Source: Marinobacterium marinum (GTDB lineage: Bacteria > Pseudomonadota > Gammaproteobacteria > Pseudomonadales > Balneatricaceae). From it: a DNA stretch of 64,000 bases. Made by a program: the position numbers and the translations under genes. Position 1 is the first letter of the stretch, and the number at the start of each line of letters is the position of its first letter. The stretch covers positions 1 to 64,000 of the forward strand of contig NZ_JACEMT010000029.1 in the NCBI RefSeq assembly GCF_013868415.1. Direction: 5' to 3'. The notes below the pieces were generated by a model that saw only the letters and a program-made list of their open reading frames with translations, was not told the origin of the DNA and made no database searches. Of the stretch, positions 26,145 to 34,119 are shown one piece after another.

Positions 26145-26810
26145 ATGCCTTATAAAAAATTAACTCATAATCCAAATCTATCTTTGTTTACTCAGCCAGT
26201 ATACAGAGGACTTCCTGTGCTAGCATCTCCGGAATATCCCTGTGTATTGGAGTACCTAGAAAGCGCGTGGAAATTGTTGGCACGTACAAAAAAAGAATAT
26301 AACCGTATCTATGCAGTACGTATTGAGCTTCTGTACCCAGCGAATATCAAAGCCATTGGCACTGAAGATAACCAAGTGATGGAACGCTTCAAAAAAGCGC
26401 TTGATAGTCGAGTTCAATGGCGTTCGAAAATGCTGAAGCGTGATGGTAAACGTGTTCACCCCTGTCGAGTGAGAATGATCTGGGCGCGTGAGCAAGATCG
26501 TTCACCTAACCCTCACTATCACCTGGTTTTGCTGCTCAACCGAGATCGATACTTTCGTTTGGGGAGTTATGATCAAGATGCGGATAACCTCTATGCACTG
26601 GTACATGCAGCTTGGTCGTCGGCTATCGATTTGCAAACGGGAGGTGTTGAAGGCTTTATGCATATCCCCAAAAATGCTGATTACCACCTATCGAGTAACG
26701 ATGGATACGCTGCAGAACCTGATCTATTCAAGCGCATCAGCTACCTCTGCAAGGTGAGGACAAAGGTGTATGGTGAACGTTATCACGGCTTTGGGGTATC
26801 CAGGAGCTAA
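26145..26810 (+). CDS. inovirus Gp2 family (YagK/YfjJ-like) protein
   Basis: A 221-residue protein of the inovirus-type Gp2 / YagK-YfjJ group, linked to replication of inovirus-like or satellite elements: YAVRIELLYP, then RVRMIWAREQDRSPNPHYHLVLLLNRDRYF, then VHAAWSSAI, and KRISYLCK near the end. The HYHLVLLLN strand resembles the HUH-type His motif of rolling-circle proteins, but a full HUH active site is not clear. It is preceded by GGAGG, and alpA lies upstream. Confidence 0.8.
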   Translation: MPYKKLTHNPNLSLFTQPVYRGLPVLASPEYPCVLEYLESAWKLLARTKKEYNRIYAVRIELLYPANIKAIGTEDNQVMERFKKALDSRVQWRSKMLKRDGKRVHPCRVRMIWAREQDRSPNPHYHLVLLLNRDRYFRLGSYDQDADNLYALVHAAWSSAIDLQTGGVEGFMHIPKNADYHLSSNDGYAAEPDLFKRISYLCKVRTKVYGERYHGFGVSRS

Positions 26811-27034
26811 GGGTTGAAAGCCTAGAGGATCCGGCTTGGCAGAAGCCTAGTTACAGGCGACAAAATGTGTCGCTTGACCCGTCTATGATGCTCTTGTTCA
26901 ACATTGACTACGGCTGAAGTTAGGGAAATGCTAATTTCGATCTTTCTGTCGGTTCAATGTCACCAGGTTTCTACGTTATAGCCTGATGCAGGTGAACCCA
27001 TTAACAATACACAAGGCAAAGAGTAGGTAGCTTC

Positions 27035-27322
27035 ATGGCAGGTAAAAACGGGTTCGAACAGTTACAAAAAACACTGGAGGAAGTTCAACTGGCTCTAGAA
27101 GAGTTGGGAGGGGCTCTGGGTGAAGTCAATTATGACCCTGAAGATCCTGCTAGCATAGAGTCCGCGATTCAAGCTGTGTACCAAATGGTTGATGAAAAAA
27201 CGGAAGCTTACGCATCCAACCAGATTGTTATGTCGTTAGTAGCGGAAACAAAGGAAGGACTTCGTGAGCAAATCATCCAACATGCAAGCCAAGCGCGGCT
27301 TGAATCTGACGGAGACTCATGA
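27035..27322 (+). CDS. small coiled-coil partner of the TIR-like protein
   Basis: A 95-residue acidic helical protein (KNGFEQLQKTLEEVQLALEEL; later AIQAVYQMVDEKTEAYASNQ) with no recognised domain. Its TGA overlaps the ATG of the TIR-like gene (ATGA), so the two are translationally coupled. It could be a regulator, inhibitor or scaffold for the TIR protein. Confidence 0.6.
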   Translation: MAGKNGFEQLQKTLEEVQLALEELGGALGEVNYDPEDPASIESAIQAVYQMVDEKTEAYASNQIVMSLVAETKEGLREQIIQHASQARLESDGDS

Positions 27323-28215
27323 TGTCTCAAGACCTGTTTAAAGAAATCAATCACGCGGTTTTAGATCTACAGGGGGCTCAGTTACAGACCTATGAACGTC
27401 CCTTGAAAAGGCTAGTGAGCTTGCTCCAGCATCCTGATTTGGAAACATACAATGCTGAGCTAACAGAGGGACTGGATTTAGAGACGTTTCTCGAAGAAAG
27501 TGCACGGACCGGCGGCAGCATGGTGGGTAGTCAGCGCCTCCTATGGCCTGATAGTGCTGAAGAATGTTTGGGGCTAACCTTTCTACTACTACAAAAAATG
27601 GGCGAAGACCCCGCTTACGCCGCTACCTTTGCGCATGACTTCTACTACTCAGGTAGCAAGATAATTGCTGGAATTCACAGCCTGACCGGGCAGCTGATCA
27701 TCCCATTTATTCGTGATTACAAAAGCTACACCCAGTCAAAGGGAAGTGCATTAGTGGCGTTACAGGACGTGCGGTCGCGGAAAGTCTTCATTGTACATGG
27801 TCATGATGAGGGCGCGCGTGAGATGGTTGCCCGCTTTCTCGAAAAAATAGACTTTGAGCCTGTTATTTTGCATGAGCAAGCAAACCAGGGCCGAACAGTG
27901 ATTGAAAAGGTTGAGAAGCATGGCGACGTGGGATTCGCTGTTGTGCTCCTCACTCCTGATGATGAAGGCAGCGTGAAGGGTGGGAATCTACAAACACGCC
28001 CCCGACAGAATGTTCTCCTTGAGCTTGGCTACTTCATTGGCAGGCTGAGTCGTGACAGAGTCTGTACTTTAAAACGAGGGGAGCTGGAGATCCCCAGTGA
28101 TTTTGCAGGAGTGGTTTGGGAGGATATGGATGCTGCAGGCGGGTGGAAACAGTCACTTGCCCGAGAGCTAAATGCCGCTGGGTACAGCATCGACTGGAAT
28201 GTGGTTATGCGGTGA
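27319..28215 (+). CDS. TIR-like domain protein (CAP12/PF10137 type)
   Basis: A 298-residue protein. The N-terminal half (1-150) is helical. Residues about 155-290 form the TIR-like fold of the predicted nucleotide-binding PF10137 family: KVFIVHGHDEGAREMVARFL, FAVVLLTPDDEG and RPRQNVLLELGYFIGRL, with Glu235 in the position of the catalytic Glu of NAD-cleaving TIRs, then GVVWEDMD. Related proteins are effectors in cyclic-nucleotide defence systems and deplete NAD. No cyclase gene is visible nearby; activation might come through the coupled partner protein or the N-terminal domain. Confidence 0.85.
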   Translation: MMSQDLFKEINHAVLDLQGAQLQTYERPLKRLVSLLQHPDLETYNAELTEGLDLETFLEESARTGGSMVGSQRLLWPDSAEECLGLTFLLLQKMGEDPAYAATFAHDFYYSGSKIIAGIHSLTGQLIIPFIRDYKSYTQSKGSALVALQDVRSRKVFIVHGHDEGAREMVARFLEKIDFEPVILHEQANQGRTVIEKVEKHGDVGFAVVLLTPDDEGSVKGGNLQTRPRQNVLLELGYFIGRLSRDRVCTLKRGELEIPSDFAGVVWEDMDAAGGWKQSLARELNAAGYSIDWNVVMR

Positions 28216-28324
28216 CTCGAGGTACTTTCATTAGTCTTAGTCAGATAGCTTAGGTATATGTATGCTGCTATCATCATTTTTATGACCACCAAACGATGAC
28301 ACCGCAACTCAAGGACAGCACCCC

Positions 28325-29221
28325 ATGCCAACGACGGCAGCAGATACCGCTTCACCCAACCAGCGCGAACGTCTGTGGCAGATCGATTTTCTGGCGCGTT
28401 TTCGTGGTCAGGTAACACGTCAGGATCTGACCTATCGATTTGGTATTGCACTGTCCAACGCCACCCGTGACTTCACCCTCTACCGCAAGCTGGCGCCGTC
28501 CAACCTGGACTATGATCATCGCGATAAAGTCTATCGGCGCACACCGCAATTCCAGCCGTTATTCACCTACGACCGCGAGCACACCCTGCAGACGTTGACC
28601 CTTGGCCAGGCAGCAGGGCAGGAACCCTGTGAGCAGCCGATTCTGGTGGATGCTGCGCCTGCACTGAACCAGCCGAATCTCGATATCCTCGCCGCAGTAT
28701 CCCGTGCCATTTATGCCGCCAAGGCGATCAGCATCCGTTACGTATCCGTGAGCAGTGGCGAATCCAAGCGGGAGATTGTGCCGCATAGCTTAGTGAACAC
28801 AGGATTGCGCTGGCATGTGCGAGCCTACTGCCGTACCCATGCCCAGTTCCGAGACTTTGTGCTGACACGCATCACTCAGGCTGATGAGCTGAATTCCGCC
28901 ATCGAATTGGCGGTAGAAAGCATCGGGCAGGATGCAGAGTGGAATCGTTACCTGACCGTAGAGTTGCTTCCACACCCCGCAGCAGCACACAAGCGTGCCA
29001 TCGAATTGGATTACGGCCTTGCCCCCGGCGAAACTCTGCAGATGAGCATCAAAGCCGCCACCGCCGGTTATTGGCTGCGCCGCTGGGGGGTAGATTGCAG
29101 CTTGAATGCCAGGCTTTCGCCGGATGAATATCAGCTGGCATTACTGAACCCCGCCAGCGTTTACCGCCAGGCGAACCTGTCTATTGCCCCCGGTTTTACC
29201 CAGGAGACACCCAACCCATGA
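28325..29221 (+). CDS. brxR: BREX transcriptional regulator BrxR (WYL)
   Basis: A 298-residue protein with an N-terminal winged HTH (RERLWQIDFLARFRGQVTRQ), a WYL domain around 130-190 (AISIRYVSVSSGES, then IVPHSLVNTGLRWHVRAY) and a C-terminal WCX-like part. It is the first gene of the BREX cluster. Known BrxR proteins are homodimeric repressors that bind repeats upstream of their own gene. Its stop overlaps the brxA start (ATGA at 29218-29221), so regulator and operon are coupled. Confidence 0.88.
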   Translation: MPTTAADTASPNQRERLWQIDFLARFRGQVTRQDLTYRFGIALSNATRDFTLYRKLAPSNLDYDHRDKVYRRTPQFQPLFTYDREHTLQTLTLGQAAGQEPCEQPILVDAAPALNQPNLDILAAVSRAIYAAKAISIRYVSVSSGESKREIVPHSLVNTGLRWHVRAYCRTHAQFRDFVLTRITQADELNSAIELAVESIGQDAEWNRYLTVELLPHPAAAHKRAIELDYGLAPGETLQMSIKAATAGYWLRRWGVDCSLNARLSPDEYQLALLNPASVYRQANLSIAPGFTQETPNP

Positions 29222-29997
29222 TCTCGACCGAATCCCAGCAGAAGTTCGGTTTCAAGTATGGCCGTAATGGCGTTCATGCCAGCCGGACCATGATGCTGTC
29301 TGAAATCACCGAGCTGTTTCACGGTCGCAACATGGACGCCACCGCCGCTCAATACCAGGAAGATGTGGAGCTTTTCAATGTCCTGCACAAGCCCACGGAA
29401 AAGTCCCGCAAGCTGACCTGGAAGCATCTGGTGGATCTTTACGGCATGGATACCGCCATTCCGCTGTTCCGCATCTTTCGCCGTTTCTGGGAAGTAGATG
29501 AACAGGCCCGAACGCTATTGGCTTGCCAGATGGGGTTGGCGCGTGACCCCTTGCTGCGCATCTCAATGAACAAGATTCTACAGCTGGAGCTGGGGCAATG
29601 GCTGCCCCGTGAAGAGATGGAGCAAGTGTTCGCCGAACAGTGCCCGGATCGCTACAGCCCGGCGACGCTCAAATCCATCGCCCAGAACGTCAACGGCACC
29701 TGGACCAACGCCGGTTTCCTGCAGGGCCGCACTAAAAAACATCGTACTGAGCCGGATATCCGCCCGGTCAACGTCGCCTTTGCGCTGTTCATGGGTTACC
29801 TGCAGGGGCTGACCGGCAACCGCTTGTTCAATACCGAGTGGACCCGTGTACTGCAGTGCCGTACCGAGCGTTTGCTGGAGCTGGCCCGCTCGGCCAGCCA
29901 TAGCGGTTTGTTGCGCTTCAAGCACTCCAGCGAAGTGGTTGAAATCACCTTTCCCGATTGCCTGACCAAGGAAGAAGAGGCCTGGCTGTATGAGTAA
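29218..29997 (+). CDS. brxA: BREX protein BrxA (DUF1819)
   Basis: A 259-residue DUF1819 protein: YGRNGVHASRTMMLSEI, then the RRFWEVDEQARTLLACQMGLARDP segment and LKSIAQNVNGTWTNAGFL. In the type I BREX described for Bacillus and E. coli, BrxA is a small helical DNA-binding protein required for defence. It ends 6 bp before brxB. Confidence 0.93.
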   Translation: MISTESQQKFGFKYGRNGVHASRTMMLSEITELFHGRNMDATAAQYQEDVELFNVLHKPTEKSRKLTWKHLVDLYGMDTAIPLFRIFRRFWEVDEQARTLLACQMGLARDPLLRISMNKILQLELGQWLPREEMEQVFAEQCPDRYSPATLKSIAQNVNGTWTNAGFLQGRTKKHRTEPDIRPVNVAFALFMGYLQGLTGNRLFNTEWTRVLQCRTERLLELARSASHSGLLRFKHSSEVVEITFPDCLTKEEEAWLYE

Positions 29998-30003
29998 TAG
30001 AGC

Positions 30004-30549
30004 ATGAGTAATCGACTGAACCGCCTGATCAAAAGCTACGCCGGCTATATCAGCATCCCCTGGATGAAAGGGCTCGCCGATGAGCAGCGGGTACTGTTTG
30101 CCGTCTACCACAAGGAAGATGAGCTCAAGCTGCGGGCACGGGTAGAAGAGTTCCGCCTGGCTACCGAAAGTGCCGGGCATACCTGGCTGGAGCTGGACAT
30201 CACCCGCCTGTTTCCGGAATGGATGGCCTCGCAGAAGTACCGGGAAGACTACTTTGAAGACCCCGAAGACCTGGAGCCGAAGTACAAAGCCTTTGTGCGC
30301 CAGTCGGTGGAAAAGCTGGCCGAACAGATTCAGGCCGAAGCGGACGAAAACACCTTGGTGACTCTGGTTGGCTGCGGCACCCTGTTTGGTTTCGCCTCAG
30401 TATCGGATTTCGTCAAACAGCTGGCCGCCCATGTACCGGGCCGGTTGCTGGTGCTCTTTCCCGGTGAGTACATCGACAACGGCTACCGACTGCTGGATGC
30501 CCGCGATGGCTGGGGCTATCAGGCCACAGCGATTACCGCCGACAACTGA
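30004..30549 (+). CDS. brxB: BREX protein BrxB (DUF1788)
   Basis: A 181-residue DUF1788 protein with KGLADEQRVLFAVYHKEDE at the front, a TLVGCGTLFGFASVSD loop and VLFPGEYIDNGYRLLDARDGWGYQA at the C terminus, the family hallmark. BrxB is small and acidic and works with the BrxC ATPase. About 100 bp separate it from brxC. Confidence 0.93.
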   Translation: MSNRLNRLIKSYAGYISIPWMKGLADEQRVLFAVYHKEDELKLRARVEEFRLATESAGHTWLELDITRLFPEWMASQKYREDYFEDPEDLEPKYKAFVRQSVEKLAEQIQAEADENTLVTLVGCGTLFGFASVSDFVKQLAAHVPGRLLVLFPGEYIDNGYRLLDARDGWGYQATAITADN

Positions 30550-30654
30550 CATTAAACAGCAGCACTGCAAACAACTGAAAGAACAGAACCACACCCGGCG
30601 ACACCGGCGGGCGTTGATGAATAGATGGCTACACGACAAGGGAGCACGCACAGG

Positions 30655-33600
30655 ATGCTGAACCGCGATATCTACCAACTGGACCCCCAGCAAAACCGGC
30701 TGGAAAACAACGGTGTCGCCGAAGTAAAGGACGACCAATCCGCACAGGCGCTCAAAACCCTGCGTTATGAGCTGCAAACCTTTGTCTGTGATGGCGAATA
30801 TGAAGCCGGTCTCGACAAGATACTGTCGGCCTACCTGCGCAACCTTGGCGATGGCCATGAACAGCCGGGTGTCTGGATCTCCGGCTTCTTTGGTTCCGGT
30901 AAATCCCACCTGGCCAAAATGCTGCGCGCGCTTTGGACCAACCAGCCGTTTGGCGATGGTGTCAGCGCCCGCGATATTGCCGACCTGCCGCAAGAGATCA
31001 AGGATCATTTCAAGGAACTGAGCATCGCTGCCGGCCGCCACGGTGGTTTGCATGCCGCTTCCGGTACGCTGGGGGCGGGCGCGAACAATAACGTGCGTCT
31101 GGCGCTGCTGAACATCATCTTCAAATCTGCCGGTCTGCCGGAACAGTACCATCAGACCCGCTTTGTGCTCTGGCTGAAGAAAGAGGGCATCCTGGAACAG
31201 GTTAAGGCGCAGGTCGAAGCCGACGACGATGTCTGGGAAGACGAACTGGAAGATCTGTACGTGTCCCGCAGTATCGCCCGTGCGTTGATGCAGGCTGACG
31301 ATACTCTGGCCAGCGATGTGAAAGAGATGCGCCAGCTGCTCAAAATGCAGTACCCGCAGGCCAACGATGTCACCAACCAGCAGATGGTCGATGCCATCCA
31401 TGATGCCCTGGCCCAGAACGGCCAGTTCCCGTTGACCCTGGTGGTGCTGGATGAGGTGCAGCAGTACGTTGGGGACGATACCGGCAAGGCGCACCAGGTT
31501 CAGGAAGTGGTGGAAACCTGCTGTAAGCACTCCATCTTCGAGAACAAGCTGTTGTTTGTCGCCACCGGTCAGAGTGCGCTCTCCGGCATGCCCAACTTGC
31601 AGCGCCTGCTGGGCCGTTTCCAGATTCCGATTCAGCTCTCCGATACCGATGTGGAATCGGTGATCCGCAAGGTGATCCTGCAGAAAAAGCCCTCGGCCCA
31701 GTCCGAGTTGGATGCAGTGATCAAAACCAATCTGGGGGAAATCTCCCGCCAGCTGCGCGGTACCAAAATCGAACACCATCAGGATGATGAGCAGGTGATG
31801 CTGGCGGATTATCCGCTGCTGCCGGTACGCCGCCGTTTTTGGGAAAAGGTGCTGCGCATTGTCGATACCACCGGCACCGCCTCCCAGCTGCGTAACCAGC
31901 TGAAAGTGATCCACGAAGCCGCCCAGGCCACGGCCGATCAGCCGCTGGGCCATGTGGTACCGGCGGACTTTATCTACAACCAGATCACCGTCAACCTGCA
32001 GCAGACCGGTGTCATCTCCAAAGAGATCGCCGAAGCCATTGGCCGTTTGTCTGCCGGTGATGAGGATGAGCAGTTCAAATCCCGCATCCTGGCACTTGTG
32101 CTGCTGATCGGTAAACTGCCGACCGACCCCACTGCCGACTGTGGTGTACGCGCCACCGCCGATATGCTGGCCGACCTGCTGATCGATGACCTGAACAGTG
32201 GTAAGGAAGCGATCCGCAACCGGGTGCCCAAACTGCTGCAGGCGCTGGCCGACGAGGGTCTGGTCATGCCGATGGAAACCAGCGTGGGTACCGAGTACCG
32301 CCTGCAGACCCAGGAAAGCGCCCAGTGGTACGACACCCTGCGTCAGGAGGAAGCCGACCTGCGCGGCAACCAGCAGCGTATTGAAAATATCCGTGTCGAC
32401 CTGCTGCATAAGGAGCTGCGCCAGCAGATCGCCCAGGTGCGCCTGACCCAGGGTAACTGCAAAGAACCCCGTACCGTTTACCCTTGCTTTGATCCCGAGC
32501 TGCCCCGCGATGCCGCCGACAAAATCTACGCCTGGGTGCAGGATGGCTGGAGCGTGGATGAAAAACACTTCCTGGCCGATGCCCGCAGCCGCAATCCCGG
32601 TGAGCCGACCATCTTTATCCATGTACCGGCCCGTAACCGTTCCGAGCTGAACAACGCCATCGTCACCGAACACGCCGCGCAAACCACCCTCGACAAGCGC
32701 GGTATGCCCAACACCGATGCCGGTAAAGACGCCCGCACCGCCATGGAAACCCGCCACCGCGACGCCCAGAAGCAGGTGAAAACCCTGCTGCGTGAAATCT
32801 TCGATGGCGTACAGGTGCTGCAGGCCGGTGGCAACGAAGTGGAAGGCAACAGCATTGCCGAGCGCATTGAAACCGCTGCCCGCGCCTCCCTGGTGCGCCT
32901 CTACCGTGACTTTGACCAGGCCGACCATGCCGGTTGGGGCAAGGTGTTCGACCGCGCCGGTAAAGAGGGCGGCCAGAACGCCCTGGAAGCGGTGGGCCAC
33001 AGTGACGAGCCGGAAAAACACCCGGTTTGTGCCGCCATCAAACGCTTTATCGGGGTCGCCAAAAAGGGCAGTGAGATCCGTGAACACTTCCTGGCTGCGC
33101 CTTATGGCTGGCCGCAGGATGCCATCGATGGTGCTCTTTTTGTGCTGCTGGCCAGCGGCATTCTGCTGGCCGAAGATGCCCGCAGCAATCCGGTGGCGGT
33201 GACCAAACTGGAGCGCAAGCAGATCACCCAAACCAACTTCAAGCCGGAAAGCATCACCATCCGCCCGGTGGATCTGATCAAGATCCGTGGCCTGCTGACC
33301 GCCTCCGGTATTGAAAACCAGCCCGGCGAAGAAGCGGCCAAACTGCCACTGCTGGCGGAAAAGGGCCGTGAACTGGCACAGAAAGCCGGGGGTGAAGCAC
33401 CCTTGCCCGCCAAACCGGATACTAAACTCTTTGATGAGCTGGCGCGTCAGTCCGGCAATACCCAGCTGAAATACGCCCTGGATGAGCAGGATGCCATTAA
33501 ACAGGCGATCAAAGCCTGGGCCGAAACCGCCCAGCGCATTGAGGCCCGCCGCCCGGAATGGACGCAACTGCAGGAGCTGCTGGCGCTGAGCAAAGGCCTG

Positions 33601-34119
33601 GCCTTCCACGGCCCCATTCAGACCGAAGTGGAGGCCATTATCGATCAGCGCTCCCTGCTGGCCGAGCCCAACCCGGTAACGGGCCTGATTCAGCAGCTGG
33701 TGGCCAAGCTGCGGGAAGCGATCCAGTTCCATGTTAAAGCCTACCTGAACCGCCACGCCGAGTGTCTGGCGCAACTGCAGGCGGACAGCCACTGGCAGCA
33801 GCTGGATGAGCCGCAACAGAACCAGATTCTGGCCAAGCGCAAACTGCTGACTCTGGATGAACCCGCACTCAACGATGCTGAAGCCATTATCGACAGCCTG
33901 AATGACGTCAGCCTGGAGTTGTGGAGCGAACGTACCGACTCCCTGACCGGCAAGTTCGACAGCGCACGTGTGGAAGCGGTGGAGCTGCTGCAGCCCAAGT
34001 TGCAACGGATCAACCTGCCCAAAACCACCTTTGAATCCGAGGCAGATCTGGATACCTGGCTGGAACAGGTGAAACAGCAGGTACTCGATAAACTGAATGA
34101 AGGACCGGTGACATTCTGA
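30655..34119 (+). CDS. brxC: BREX ATPase BrxC (PglY-like)
   Basis: A protein of about 1154 residues. Walker A GFFGSGKSH lies at about residues 77-85 and Walker B LVVLDEVQQY near 262. A long C-terminal helical region follows. BrxC is the large P-loop ATPase of type I BREX. I chose the ATG at 30655 (MLNRDIYQLD) because GGGAG lies 9 bases ahead and the domain begins immediately after; the frame also has an ATG at 30625. The stop overlaps the pglX start (TGATG), so the two are coupled. Confidence 0.93.
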   Translation: MLNRDIYQLDPQQNRLENNGVAEVKDDQSAQALKTLRYELQTFVCDGEYEAGLDKILSAYLRNLGDGHEQPGVWISGFFGSGKSHLAKMLRALWTNQPFGDGVSARDIADLPQEIKDHFKELSIAAGRHGGLHAASGTLGAGANNNVRLALLNIIFKSAGLPEQYHQTRFVLWLKKEGILEQVKAQVEADDDVWEDELEDLYVSRSIARALMQADDTLASDVKEMRQLLKMQYPQANDVTNQQMVDAIHDALAQNGQFPLTLVVLDEVQQYVGDDTGKAHQVQEVVETCCKHSIFENKLLFVATGQSALSGMPNLQRLLGRFQIPIQLSDTDVESVIRKVILQKKPSAQSELDAVIKTNLGEISRQLRGTKIEHHQDDEQVMLADYPLLPVRRRFWEKVLRIVDTTGTASQLRNQLKVIHEAAQATADQPLGHVVPADFIYNQITVNLQQTGVISKEIAEAIGRLSAGDEDEQFKSRILALVLLIGKLPTDPTADCGVRATADMLADLLIDDLNSGKEAIRNRVPKLLQALADEGLVMPMETSVGTEYRLQTQESAQWYDTLRQEEADLRGNQQRIENIRVDLLHKELRQQIAQVRLTQGNCKEPRTVYPCFDPELPRDAADKIYAWVQDGWSVDEKHFLADARSRNPGEPTIFIHVPARNRSELNNAIVTEHAAQTTLDKRGMPNTDAGKDARTAMETRHRDAQKQVKTLLREIFDGVQVLQAGGNEVEGNSIAERIETAARASLVRLYRDFDQADHAGWGKVFDRAGKEGGQNALEAVGHSDEPEKHPVCAAIKRFIGVAKKGSEIREHFLAAPYGWPQDAIDGALFVLLASGILLAEDARSNPVAVTKLERKQITQTNFKPESITIRPVDLIKIRGLLTASGIENQPGEEAAKLPLLAEKGRELAQKAGGEAPLPAKPDTKLFDELARQSGNTQLKYALDEQDAIKQAIKAWAETAQRIEARRPEWTQLQELLALSKGLAFHGPIQTEVEAIIDQRSLLAEPNPVTGLIQQLVAKLREAIQFHVKAYLNRHAECLAQLQADSHWQQLDEPQQNQILAKRKLLTLDEPALNDAEAIIDSLNDVSLELWSERTDSLTGKFDSARVEAVELLQPKLQRINLPKTTFESEADLDTWLEQVKQQVLDKLNEGPVTF

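Noticed and set aside
26857-26873. GCGACA/TGTCGC hairpin after the Gp2-like gene
   Set aside because: Only a 6-bp stem with no T run, too weak to call a terminator.
30397-34005. 1202-codon minus-strand open frame opposite brxC
   Set aside because: It is antisense to a well-supported BREX gene in GC-rich DNA, where the codon bias opens the opposite frame. The protein (QLGLQQLHRFHTCAVELAGQ-like) shows no domain.
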